DNA of 64,000 nucleotides from CAZLGM01 sp964623625. GTDB taxonomy: Bacteria; Desulfobacterota; Desulfobulbia; Desulfobulbales; Desulfocapsaceae. Numbering within the stretch: position 1 is the first letter of the stretch; each line of letters opens with the position of its first letter. The position numbers were made by a program, and so were the translations under genes. Below are positions 27,927-36,708 of the stretch, one piece after another. The notes under the pieces were generated by a model, which did not search any database, was not told the origin of the DNA, and saw only the letters and a list, made by a program, of their open reading frames with translations. The stretch lies in contig CAZUUJ010000009.1 in assembly GCA_964623625.1 (NCBI GenBank), positions 8,521-72,520 of the forward strand, written 5' to 3'.

Positions 27927-29009
27927 TTAAAGTGGAGCGGAGATCTCAAGCCAGTTCTCATGGTGTTGTGCATGGTCGCTTATTTCAGCAAGAATGGCAT
28001 CAAGTTCGATCTGCGGGGACCACCCCCAGGTGGATTCTGCAAGGCTATAATCCATAACCATCCAGGGAATGTCAAAGGGACGTTTTTGGGGATCAACACT
28101 GATGTCGTGTTGACCAAAACGATCTTTACACCAGAGAGATATCTGCTTGAGCGACATTACGTTTTTTATTCCTCCCCCGAAATTACAGATTCTGGGTATA
28201 TCGGGATCGTTTGAATAGATCTGTTTTTTTATAAGCGGTACCAGGTCGAGAGGATGAAAACAGTCACGAACCTGCTTTCCGGTTCCCCCAAAACCTATGT
28301 ATCTAAGAGGGGCTTTTCTCAGGTAACTGTTTATCCAGTAGGAGAATATGCCCTGGTCCGGTCTGCCGAACTGTCCGGCTCCAGCCAGTACACCACATCT
28401 GTTGATCCAGACGGGAAAGTCAAAACAGTCACCATATTCAAGCGCAATGGATTCGGAAGCAAGTTTGCTCACACCATAGAGAGAAATCGGTGGGGTTATG
28501 GGAAAATCTTCACTTACCCCGTTTGATGTGACACCCTTCTGTTCTAGTCCATCACTATCCAGTACAAACAAGTCTTCCATCTCGATCATGGGCAGTGATG
28601 CCAATTCATGGATGGAGTAGACACGGCTTGTGGAAAAGAGGAGAAAACCGGCACTGTGTTTTTTACAATATTCAAGAATATTCAGTGTGGAGGACAGATT
28701 ATAATCCATAATCTGCCGGCTGCTCACACTTCCATCCACACCAGCCAGAACGGAAGCGTTTGCGGCAGCGTCGATGACCCAATCAACAGGCGGCAGACTC
28801 TCTACATCTTCACGTTGACGAATATCGCCATAAAAGAGTTTGACACCTTTTTTTTTGAGCTCAAACCTGTTTACTTCACTGCCAGGCCGTGAAAAGTTAT
28901 CCAATCCTATCAGTTCGAGAGGCTCGCCTGCCACATCCCACTGATCGATAAGACCTCGGGCCAATACCGAGCCGACAAAACCGCAGACACCAGTTATCAG
29001 TATTTTCAT
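27927..29009 (-). CDS. NAD-dependent sugar epimerase/dehydratase (SDR)
   Basis: A 360-residue extended SDR. NAD-binding glycines are in LITGVCGFVGS (residues 4-14), the substrate-site Ser/Thr is in LLFSTSRVYS, and YGVSK supplies the catalytic Tyr-x3-Lys. It probably epimerises or reduces a nucleotide sugar. Its ATG overlaps the stop of the upstream epimerase gene (ATGA), so the two are co-translated. Likely specific sugar unknown; the pair resembles the epimerase pairs found next to GT2/GT-C genes in polysaccharide clusters. Confidence 0.85.
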   Translation of the reverse strand: MKILITGVCGFVGSVLARGLIDQWDVAGEPLELIGLDNFSRPGSEVNRFELKKKGVKLFYGDIRQREDVESLPPVDWVIDAAANASVLAGVDGSVSSRQIMDYNLSSTLNILEYCKKHSAGFLLFSTSRVYSIHELASLPMIEMEDLFVLDSDGLEQKGVTSNGVSEDFPITPPISLYGVSKLASESIALEYGDCFDFPVWINRCGVLAGAGQFGRPDQGIFSYWINSYLRKAPLRYIGFGGTGKQVRDCFHPLDLVPLIKKQIYSNDPDIPRICNFGGGIKNVMSLKQISLWCKDRFGQHDISVDPQKRPFDIPWMVMDYSLAESTWGWSPQIELDAILAEISDHAQHHENWLEISAPL

Positions 29010-30058
29010 TTCTTTAACCTGACCTGCCAGGATTCAACGATCTCCTCAAATATCTGATCCAAAGGGATGGTGATATCCCATTGAGGATAATGATCTTTCA
29101 TTTTGCTCAGGTCACTGTAATAACAGATATGATCGCCGATTCTATTGGTCTCAACATATTCATACACCTGCTTTATTCCGGTCAGTTGTTGCACTTTATC
29201 GAAGGATTCCAAAATAGAACAGGAGTTTTCCTTTCCACCACCAAGATTATAAACCTCACCTTGACGTGGGTTCTTTATAAATTCATCCATGAATCGTACA
29301 ACATCATAGGAGTGGATATTATCCCGAACCTGTTTTCCTTTATACCCGAAAATAGAATATTTTATCCCTTCCACATTGCATTTTACCAGATAGCTGAGAA
29401 ATCCATGCAACTCAACCCCTGAATGGTTTGGGCCAGTAAGACATCCACCTCGCAGACAGCAGGTATTCATACCGAAATAACGGCCATATTCCTGAACAAT
29501 GATGTCGGAAGCGACTTTTGAAGCACCAAATAGAGAATGGAGGGTGTGATCGATAGAAAAAGTTTCCGGTATTCCGGTTAAGTAGTCCGGGTCATCGTAT
29601 TCCCAGCGGGTTTCAAGCTCTTTTAAGGTGATATAATTGGGACCGTCGCCATACACCTTGTTGGTTGAGCAATGAACAAATGGAGACTCCGGACAGTATC
29701 TTCTGGTAGCTTCAAGCAGATTCAAAGTACCGACGGCATTCACATCAAAATCGTCAAAGGGGATAGCCGCTGCTCTGTCATGGGATGGCTGGGCAGCTGT
29801 ATGAACAATGGCATCAGGTTGAAGTTTTTCTATCAATTCAAGAACGCCGTCACGGTCTCGAATATCCAGCTCATAGTGGGTGAATTTCGGCAGGCTTTCT
29901 TCGAGCTGTTTTTGGTTCCATCGGGTATCTCCTTGTGGTCCAAAAAAAATTGCACGCTGGTTATTATCTATGCCCGCAATCTGGTGACCTTGTTTATGAA
30001 AATAGGTGCACACTTCAGAGCCGATAAGACCGGACGATCCAGTCACTAAAATGTTCAT
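29006..30058 (-). CDS. Nucleotide-sugar epimerase, CDP-paratose/tyvelose-epimerase-like (SDR)
   Basis: A 350-residue extended SDR: VTGSSGLIGSE NAD motif, then IDNNQRAIFFGPQGDTRW (about 30-47), which is the mark of the CDP-tyvelose/paratose epimerase branch, and VHCSTNKVYGDGPN near 128. At the catalytic YxxxK site the protein reads F177-G-A-S-K181, so the tyrosine is phenylalanine. That could reflect a different proton donor or a family variant. A strong GGAGGAA site precedes ATG 30058. Overlaps the next gene by 4 bases. Confidence 0.83.
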   Translation of the reverse strand: MNILVTGSSGLIGSEVCTYFHKQGHQIAGIDNNQRAIFFGPQGDTRWNQKQLEESLPKFTHYELDIRDRDGVLELIEKLQPDAIVHTAAQPSHDRAAAIPFDDFDVNAVGTLNLLEATRRYCPESPFVHCSTNKVYGDGPNYITLKELETRWEYDDPDYLTGIPETFSIDHTLHSLFGASKVASDIIVQEYGRYFGMNTCCLRGGCLTGPNHSGVELHGFLSYLVKCNVEGIKYSIFGYKGKQVRDNIHSYDVVRFMDEFIKNPRQGEVYNLGGGKENSCSILESFDKVQQLTGIKQVYEYVETNRIGDHICYYSDLSKMKDHYPQWDITIPLDQIFEEIVESWQVRLKK

Positions 30059-30077
30059 TCTTCCTCCAGTAAATAAA

Positions 30078-32246
30078 TTATAAACACATGGTAAAAAGTC
30101 TGTAGGCGGTAAAGGTTGAATAGATTGACAGTGTTATGTAGCCGAAAATTCCAAACTGTGCAATAAGACCGATCAATCCTGCGTGAATTAATAGTATGGT
30201 GCCTGCTGGAAGCGAATGATTGGTGTCCGGAAACGGGTAACCATAGGTAAGAAAGATTAAGGAAAAGACTGTGAGAAGAGAAAGGGCTGCCAGAGAAAGA
30301 GATTCCTTAAGGTGTTGAATCGTATGTGAACTGAATACTATTTTTTTTCTGGCAAGCCTTGTGGCAACAAGCGCGACTGATCGTTGAAACCAGCTCACCA
30401 TACTGACAATAGTCAATGAGTATATTGAGAAAATAAAGAAAAAGAACTCATAATTGTTCCAGTAATAGAGAAATCTGGTGAGAGTAAACTCCTGGTATGC
30501 TTCTCCGAAATACTGCAGGCGGACTAAGCGGAAGGTGTCGAAAAGCCGTTGCGTACGAACAGCGAGCTGCTCTTTTATCGGATGGGTTTCCATGAAATAT
30601 CGAACTGAATCAAACAGTGAGCCTGTTTTCATCCCACCGGCAAGAAATGATTGTTTGATTAACGTATAGTTGTCTGGATAGTACAAGGCTTTAACGATTG
30701 ACCATGGCAGAAGTGTTAGTGCAAAAGTCAGGCAGAGGCAAACGGGATAAAAAAGCAGGTGGTAACTGAATCTTTTCTTTTTGTCTTCACGAAAAAGGAG
30801 GTAAACAAGCCAAAGGAAGAGCAGAGGAATGCTAAGCGCATTACTGGTATGCATATTCGCTCCAAGTCCAAAGAGCATGCCTGCCACAAGCCAGGAAGAA
30901 AATCGGGTTTTATTGGTGAGCAGACAGAGTAGGCCGGAGAGAAAGAGAGCGCCACCTGCAAATTTGAACCAGGTAAAATAATAATTAGCCAACACAAAGG
31001 CGTTAAGAGAAAGAAACAGAATCAGCAGGTACTTCAAACGGCCTAAATTGGGTAGATAGCGATCAAATAGCAATAAGATCTGAAGGATAATCATAATGTT
31101 CATTATGGTGCCGATTATCGCATAAGTAAGAAAAGAGGCGGCAGTTGCAGGGTTGAAATTTTTAATAAAAACTCTGATTGTGGCATAAAGAACTCCGGGC
31201 AGCATCTCTCTATCCTGCACCTGGTAGGTGAGTCGGCCGTCACCATAATATTTATAAAATGATTCCTGTTTTGCTATGGCCATCCCGTTAAAATATTGAA
31301 ATGCGTTATCATGACCTTTGAAACGAGAAAAGATTTTATCTTTAGAGATATCTCTATAGATCAGGTTTTCAAACGGCTTGTTCTCATTAGAGGTAATGAT
31401 AAAAAGTGAGACAAAAAGCAGAAATAGAGCTGTGCAATAATCCCATTTACACTCAAACAGTATTATTTTAGCTGATCCGGATGTTTTCTTTTTCTTTATC
31501 AACAGGCCAAGAATAGCCATAGAAAAGATGATATAGCCTGCAAGGAAAAGATCACCGTTGTACCCTGACCGGCTTGTTATGAAGTAGACGACGAATGCAA
31601 CAAGATAGTAAACAATGGAAAGCATGAATCCATAGTTCAAAAGACCAAAGCGACTATAGTGTCTTTCTCTTACCAGGTTGAAATACATGAGTATTCCTGG
31701 TGAAACAAACAGGAGAAAGAGTAGCAAACCAAAGGGATAATGGAGATTGTAAAAGATTAAAGAGTAATGGGAGAGTGTGAGGTCGGTGATCGTAACTGAG
31801 CTATCCTGCAATGTCCCTTCAAAATCGATCCGAATGGCATCATAATTCCCAGGAGGAAGGATCATGCCATAACGGGAATGTCTCTCGCCTACATCCCGTT
31901 GTTTCATGTTTTCCAGAATAAATCCGGATTTGTCTTTTTCTTTATAAAAAATATGGAGCTGTTCAAAACCAACGATATTTTCAAGAGATATTTCTAAATA
32001 TAAAGGGAAGTTAGACTCCGCGACAAGTGGAACAATAAGAAAAGGATCAGCGTGTGAATTGAATTTTAAATGAAGACCTTTTTTAGATAAATCCTGGTAA
32101 TCAATTGAGTTGGTTGAGGAAATATGAGAGAATTGGCTGAAAAGTGATTGTTGGGGCAATCGATAATGATAATAATCCAACCCTACTGCTAGCAGAATCA
32201 GAATAGAGATGAGTATCAACAACAAAAAACGTTTTTTGTAAAGCAT
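30078..32246 (-). CDS. GT-C-like polytopic membrane glycosyltransferase with N-terminal beta domain
   Basis: A protein of about 722 residues with an N-terminal helix (LLLILISILILLAVG), an extracytoplasmic beta domain (about 35-165, including AIRIDFEGTLQDSSVTITDL) and some eleven further transmembrane helices. The loop FKGHDNAFQYFNGMAIAKQE resembles the acidic first loop of GT-C enzymes that use polyprenyl-phosphate sugars. The start is uncertain: ATG 32246 gives a normal anchor, while ATG 32288 lies in insertion-sequence DNA. Neither has a good ribosome site. The IS fragment upstream may have replaced the native 5' end. Acceptor unknown. Confidence 0.68.
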   Translation of the reverse strand: MLYKKRFLLLILISILILLAVGLDYYHYRLPQQSLFSQFSHISSTNSIDYQDLSKKGLHLKFNSHADPFLIVPLVAESNFPLYLEISLENIVGFEQLHIFYKEKDKSGFILENMKQRDVGERHSRYGMILPPGNYDAIRIDFEGTLQDSSVTITDLTLSHYSLIFYNLHYPFGLLLFLLFVSPGILMYFNLVRERHYSRFGLLNYGFMLSIVYYLVAFVVYFITSRSGYNGDLFLAGYIIFSMAILGLLIKKKKTSGSAKIILFECKWDYCTALFLLFVSLFIITSNENKPFENLIYRDISKDKIFSRFKGHDNAFQYFNGMAIAKQESFYKYYGDGRLTYQVQDREMLPGVLYATIRVFIKNFNPATAASFLTYAIIGTIMNIMIILQILLLFDRYLPNLGRLKYLLILFLSLNAFVLANYYFTWFKFAGGALFLSGLLCLLTNKTRFSSWLVAGMLFGLGANMHTSNALSIPLLFLWLVYLLFREDKKKRFSYHLLFYPVCLCLTFALTLLPWSIVKALYYPDNYTLIKQSFLAGGMKTGSLFDSVRYFMETHPIKEQLAVRTQRLFDTFRLVRLQYFGEAYQEFTLTRFLYYWNNYEFFFFIFSIYSLTIVSMVSWFQRSVALVATRLARKKIVFSSHTIQHLKESLSLAALSLLTVFSLIFLTYGYPFPDTNHSLPAGTILLIHAGLIGLIAQFGIFGYITLSIYSTFTAYRLFTMCL

Positions 32247-32254
32247 ATTGATCA

Positions 32255-32442
32255 GACGAGTCTTTCCATTTTTTTTTGTTGAAAACATCGGGTAGCTGAT
32301 CTATGGCTGCCATTTTCCATCGAAGCACTTGACTCACATGAACACCAAATTGGGAGGCAATTCCATTGGCTGTTCGGTCTCCCTTGAAGGCTGCCAGAGC
32401 TACCTTTGCTTTCAGCTTGTTACTATATCCTTTTCGTTTCAT
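32255..32442 (-). pseudogene. Truncated IS3-family transposase OrfA
   Basis: The frame begins MKRKGYSNKLKAKVALAAFK and contains the helix-turn-helix ASQFGVHVSQVLRWK, then LPDVFNKK, the usual N-terminal two-thirds of IS3-family OrfA. After about residue 57 the sequence stops matching the family and runs into the neighbouring membrane-protein gene in another frame. No OrfB is present. It is a dead remnant; the 3' boundary is approximate. Confidence 0.75.
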
Positions 32443-32503
32443 AGTTTACCCTTTCAAACAGTGTGAATACTCCCTTGACACACTGACTAATTTTCAGGGT
32501 CCA
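32255..32503 (-). mobile_element. Left-end fragment of an IS3-family insertion sequence
   Basis: Reading the minus strand, the element appears to begin at about 32503 with TGGACCCTGAAAATTAG, runs through an untranslated leader and then OrfA from 32442. The right end and OrfB are missing. The left-end sequence supplies the stop codon (32487-32489) and the last few residues of the methyltransferase gene next to it. The right breakpoint lies somewhere between about 32285 and 32235, inside or just before the membrane-protein gene. Boundaries are by eye. Confidence 0.6.
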
Positions 32504-33194
32504 CTATAGTAGTACCTTGTTCGATACCCTTGCTTTTCATACCGACAACAAAAAACTGTTTACCAAAGAAGCGCCAGATAAAAGGAAGCTTAAGATACAG
32601 TTTCACTAAAAAAAGAGGTGGCATCCAACCAGTTGACATTGAATAGGGTAAAAAACGAGAAATGCATAACTTGATACTGAAGCTCTTTAATCGGAGCAGT
32701 TCTGCTAAGGAGGCCTCTGTGATAGGGATGAAATGATCCCAAAAATCCCAATAAGCACCATGAACATACCTAGTGTTAGGGCCCAGACAGATAATGAGTC
32801 CTCCAGGTTTTAAGCATCGAAATGCTTCTGAAATAGTAGATTCAACATGCGCCTTACCGGGGAGATGCTCTAGAAAGTTGCTTGTGAATACGATGTCGAA
32901 CAATTCTGACTGCAGCTGCCATGGCTTCGAGCAGTCCTGGTGGAGAAAGTGGATGTCCTTGGTTAAATGAGTTGCTGCATCAGGGTTCAGATCCATTGCG
33001 TATTTTTTTTCTGCCCTGATATTATTTATAAACTCACCCCAACCGCATCCCAGGTCAAGGATACAAGATCCAGAGGGTACAAATATGCTAAAATACTCAC
33101 TGCATAGAACCTGCCAGACGTTATTTCTATATTCTGCAGTTTTTGAAAAACGCATCTGATATTCATCTTTGAGGGTGTCCGAACTTGTCTTCAT
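32487..33194 (-). CDS. Class I SAM-dependent methyltransferase, 3' end altered by IS
   Basis: About 235 residues. SAM motif I is ILDLGCGWGEFINNI, followed by AMDLNPDA and the DIVFTSNFLEHLP motif IV region, then CLKPGGLIICLGP. Typical of small methyltransferases in glycan clusters. The last residues (VDPEN, then TAG) are encoded by the left end of the IS fragment, so the natural C-terminus has been replaced after about GMKSK, probably without harm to the fold. ATG 33194 with AGGA nine bases upstream is preferred over ATG 33236. Substrate unknown. Confidence 0.78.
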   Translation of the reverse strand: MKTSSDTLKDEYQMRFSKTAEYRNNVWQVLCSEYFSIFVPSGSCILDLGCGWGEFINNIRAEKKYAMDLNPDAATHLTKDIHFLHQDCSKPWQLQSELFDIVFTSNFLEHLPGKAHVESTISEAFRCLKPGGLIICLGPNTRYVHGAYWDFWDHFIPITEASLAELLRLKSFSIKLCISRFLPYSMSTGWMPPLFLVKLYLKLPFIWRFFGKQFFVVGMKSKGIEQGTTIVDPEN

Positions 33195-33344
33195 ATATGA
33201 TTTTCCTAATTGGTGTCGAGCCTGGCTAAAAAGCAAAATATTGCAAATTCAAGAGTTCACCTGTAAAGAAAAAGTGAGTTGAATATCCATCTGAGTTGTC
33301 TACTTACGATTGATCCAAGTGATTGATGGTTCAGGGTATAGATG

Positions 33345-35963
33345 TTATTCAAGTGCTTCCGGATGGTCAAAAAATGAGCTATAGCGAACATGATCCTTAC
33401 CAACTGATATTTTATGAATTGTGTAAGTACCTGCTAGAGTGCCGGGATCAAGTCGCAATTGTCCAGCAACCTGCTCTGGAGGTAAAGTGAACGTAATACT
33501 ATTATGACCTTTGTGCAGTCTTCTCACAACCTTTCTTCTTTCACTGTATCTCTGCTCGGGTCTGTTTAAAAAGTAGACAGCGATATCAGTATCAACAGAA
33601 GATGTGATAACTACCTCGACTATCAGAGGCGGGTATTCCCTGGTTGGCTCTATTGGGGGAAGGAGAATAAACGGATCTTCATTTTGAGCAATCAGCTGTA
33701 AACCATTTTCAACCGTTTTTGTGGACAAGATATTTTCAACAGCCAGATTGCTGAGCTCTTTTTCGATCACCATGTAATCTTGACGTGTACTTCTCAGCAA
33801 GGAAGCATCATTTGTTAAAGGGGAAAGGACAATTGGCTTGAGCAGGAGGTTCTGTTGCTTTTCATGTCGGGCACCACTGGTATTTTCTTGAGCTTCTAAA
33901 ACAATTCGTACTGTTTTCTCTTCCTCGAACTGGAGAGGAATCTTGTGTTGTACCTGCTCATTTGAGATAGTCAGCGTTGAAAGTATGTTGTTATCATCGG
34001 TCTTAACGTTCAGCTTGAAAGCGGTCTCTGATAGATTAGCAGGCAAGTTTTCAACCAGTAATTCGTATTTTCCTCTTTTGAAAATCAAGGGGAGGGATTG
34101 AAGACTCTTAGTATTGGAAATAATTAGTGTGTTATCACCTTGACTTATTGAGGATACCTGCATGAGAGGTGGTGTCAGTTCTATTTTTCGGTCGACTGGA
34201 ATTGCCAAACGACCAATGGCCAGTTCTGGGAATCCATCGGGGATGCAAGGAAAGTTTTTCCGTTTATCTACATAGGTACACCCTGTGACATATTTTCCTT
34301 CCGCCTGATAAAAATCACTTTGTTTGAGAAGGGACATCCGTGTAAACGGTGACCAGTAACTTCCTATTCGATAATTACCTGGAAAAGTTTTGCGAATATC
34401 GAGGTAATTAAAGAAATTGTTCAACCGATAGGTCAGTTTGATTGAAGATTTGTTGGTCAGATGATGTGCGCCGTCATAGCAGAAGAGCGGCATGATCATA
34501 TGTGGATTCGAAAAGGACGGCAATTGGTTGTAGAATGTTTTCTCATCCAAATTTTTCATCGTAAATTCAACGATATTGTACTTTTTCTCCAGCCCCACTT
34601 TTTTAAATGACAACTCTGTAGGAATGATCAGTGTTGAGCCTTTTTCAACATTTTGTTTTATCCAGTCAACGGAAAGAACCCTTGCATCGGGCTGTTGCTT
34701 TGCAATCTTTACCATGTTCTCGATCGGGACCATGACAAGACCAAGAAGGAACAGGGTTGCTAAGGTTATGAGCGGTATGAATTTTTTGAGTTGTTGTGAC
34801 AAAGACAGTCCGCAGAGAAAATCTCTTGCAAACCGATAAACAACTGCAACACCAATAGCAAAAAACAAGCTGTAAAAGGCAAAAACGACCAGAACATTTC
34901 GTACAGCATAGGCACTCATGTTGCTCGTATAATAAAGAAGGACCAGAGGAAACGAGAGCAGAACAACAGTCTTTTTGAAGTCCTTGGTTAGGGAGGAAAA
35001 AAGGCCGATTACAGCAAACACAGCAGTCCAGTGGCCGAAGTCAGTTAATATCTTATTGATCAATACCAGAAAAACCTCAACTCCTGGAGTTGCTGTTAAA
35101 TACGCACGTCCCCTGTTGTAATCCACAAGAATAATTGAAAGGGAATTTAGAAATCCTTTAAAATCTAATATCACATAGGGGTTGATAACGAAAAAGGTGA
35201 GAAACATTACCGGTAGGAGAAGAGCCGATTTAAGAAGTCTCTGTCTTTTTCCAAACAACCATATTGTCAATATGCAGGGGATAAAAATCCAGACGAGATG
35301 ATATTTTGCTGAGATAACTAGCCCACAAAGCATACCTGGAAAGATTGCCTTGTGGAGAAGCGAATCATCAGAAAAGTTGTAGACAAGGTAGGCGAAAAGC
35401 AAGAGCACAAAAAATACGCCTAAAATATCTACATTTATATAATGGCATGAGTAATGAAAATATATGGAAGATAAGGCTAGAAGTAACGGACCGACAAACA
35501 AAACGATTGGGTCCTTGGTCAATCGATACCCAATGATGCCAAGAGTTAACAGGGATAGTACGGAAAAGAGAGCGAACAGTGCTTTTGCTGGCCAGACAAA
35601 TCTTACATGAGAATAGTAGGGGTAGGCGATAGAGCCGATTTCATTTGTGTTGGTGAAATCAAGATTGGAAACAGCGCTGATATAACCTAGAGTGAATCCG
35701 GCAGCTGTGAGATACGCAGGAAGGGAAGGATAGGCGAGATACCGGGTATTAAAATCACCTTCTGCTAAAACCCGTTTAGCACCATTGGTGACCAAACCTT
35801 CATCATATTTGCCGGGATAGGGTAGGGCACAGGAGATATAGTTGAACCGAAGACCCAGTGATACAACAAGGAGAACAGTCAAAAGGGTTATGCTGACTAC
35901 AAGACGCCAATTGCTTAAGAACCTTTCAAAAAATTGTTTTAGTGCCGAAATGAACTGATTCAT
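33345..35963 (-). CDS. Large GT39-like membrane glycosyltransferase with periplasmic beta domains
   Basis: An 872-residue protein. The N-terminal 440 residues hold about twelve transmembrane helices, with PYPGKYDEGLVTNGAKRV (about residues 48-65) carrying the Asp-Glu pair in the first periplasmic loop, as in GT39/ArnT-type enzymes using polyprenyl-phosphate sugars. The C-terminal 430 residues are soluble and beta-rich, ending with QLRLDPGTLAGTYTIHKISV, the LRIDP-type motif repeated in this window. It heads the minus-strand block and is divergent from the GT4 gene across 745 bases. Acceptor and sugar unknown. Confidence 0.78.
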   Translation of the reverse strand: MNQFISALKQFFERFLSNWRLVVSITLLTVLLVVSLGLRFNYISCALPYPGKYDEGLVTNGAKRVLAEGDFNTRYLAYPSLPAYLTAAGFTLGYISAVSNLDFTNTNEIGSIAYPYYSHVRFVWPAKALFALFSVLSLLTLGIIGYRLTKDPIVLFVGPLLLALSSIYFHYSCHYINVDILGVFFVLLLFAYLVYNFSDDSLLHKAIFPGMLCGLVISAKYHLVWIFIPCILTIWLFGKRQRLLKSALLLPVMFLTFFVINPYVILDFKGFLNSLSIILVDYNRGRAYLTATPGVEVFLVLINKILTDFGHWTAVFAVIGLFSSLTKDFKKTVVLLSFPLVLLYYTSNMSAYAVRNVLVVFAFYSLFFAIGVAVVYRFARDFLCGLSLSQQLKKFIPLITLATLFLLGLVMVPIENMVKIAKQQPDARVLSVDWIKQNVEKGSTLIIPTELSFKKVGLEKKYNIVEFTMKNLDEKTFYNQLPSFSNPHMIMPLFCYDGAHHLTNKSSIKLTYRLNNFFNYLDIRKTFPGNYRIGSYWSPFTRMSLLKQSDFYQAEGKYVTGCTYVDKRKNFPCIPDGFPELAIGRLAIPVDRKIELTPPLMQVSSISQGDNTLIISNTKSLQSLPLIFKRGKYELLVENLPANLSETAFKLNVKTDDNNILSTLTISNEQVQHKIPLQFEEEKTVRIVLEAQENTSGARHEKQQNLLLKPIVLSPLTNDASLLRSTRQDYMVIEKELSNLAVENILSTKTVENGLQLIAQNEDPFILLPPIEPTREYPPLIVEVVITSSVDTDIAVYFLNRPEQRYSERRKVVRRLHKGHNSITFTLPPEQVAGQLRLDPGTLAGTYTIHKISVGKDHVRYSSFFDHPEALE

Positions 35964-36161
35964 CAGGAATCCACTGTTATTTTGTAATATTGAGAGTTAT
36001 AACTACGAGTGCTTAATGAAACGGCTACTTGATGTCAAGCAAAAACAAGCTTGTATTGACAGCCGGTTCCTATCACCTCATGGAATGATATTGCTGAAAG
36101 GTTAAATCTCAGTTCTTGAGTACCACATTCAAAGATGTTGAAACCGGGTTATTTTTGCGCA

Positions 36162-36231
36162 GCGGTTTTACCACAAGCTGTAAAAACCGCCGGTTACGCA
36201 GGGAATCTAAGCCACGCGTTTTACGCGTGGT
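36162..36231. repeat. Paired hairpins, REP/IS200-end-like
   Basis: The first stem pairs 36162-36171 with 36180-36190 (GCGGTTTTAC against GTAAAAACCGC, one bulge). The second pairs CCACGCGT (36212-36219) with ACGCGTGG (36223-36230) around a 3-base T loop, eight perfect pairs. Two close hairpins of this kind resemble REP doublets or the ends of IS200/IS605-type elements. No transposase is near. A terminator function is possible, but the following T-rich stretch is weak. Confidence 0.5.
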
Positions 36232-36477
36232 TGTTTGCTCGTGTTTTCTTTTTTTATCAGGTTGAGTTGTCATAAAAATGATCTCGACTATTGCAGAACG
36301 GTATTGTGTGTGGTTGTTTACCGGCATCAAATAAAGACAGGAGACAGCCGTTTGATAGTTTTCCTTCGTAACGTATCATTGTGACCTAATTGTGACATCA
36401 GTCGATTTTTGGAGGTTATTGTGATGAACATCTGCAAGATCATCGTAATCCCAGCATAAATAAATCTGAGTACCAAT

Positions 36478-36681
36478 GATTCTCAGCTTAGACTGAGAAG
36501 AAGTGCTGTCGGTTTGACAGACGTGATTCAAGGATCATGTATGTCAACCAAACCTTTCCTGTAAACCTGGAAATGCCAATACACTGCTGTGCCGTATTAC
36601 CCAATAAAGAATGATCCTTGACCAGAGGCTAGACTGGCAAATCGACAGAACCTTATGTTAGGCTGAGCATTATGGGCAATC
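36478..36681. repeat. Nested palindrome related to the terminal-repeat elements (copy C)
   Basis: Three pairs of arms are nested around one centre near 36577: GATTCTCAGC at the left edge against a right edge ending GGGCAATC; 36506-36520 against 36634-36648 (13 of 15 pair); and 36528-36538 against 36611-36621 (perfect, TCAAGGATCAT). Read on the minus strand, the right edge (36681-36661) matches the left terminus of the element at 46833 in 18 of 21 bases. Probably a diverged non-coding mobile element. Confidence 0.5.
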
Positions 36682-36708
36682 AGGTAAATTAATAAAAGGA
36701 CAATATTT

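Larger units (their letters stand above)
35964..36708. other. 745-base intergenic region between divergent operons
   Basis: No convincing protein gene. It contains two adjacent hairpins (36162-36190 and 36212-36230), a direct repeat of TTGTGAC near 36379-36397, an 11-codon reading frame behind a GGAGG site (36424-36459) and a nested palindrome (36478-36681). Promoters for both neighbouring operons should be here, but I could not single out convincing -35/-10 pairs. Confidence 0.7.

Noticed and set aside
32101..32442. A 113-codon frame read as one transposase protein
   Set aside because: Only the first 57 or so residues are OrfA; the remainder is the GT-C gene in another frame.
36109..36330. 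A 73-codon minus-strand reading frame in the divergent intergenic region
   Set aside because: It spans both hairpins, has a composition unlike a protein, no ribosome site and no recognisable family.
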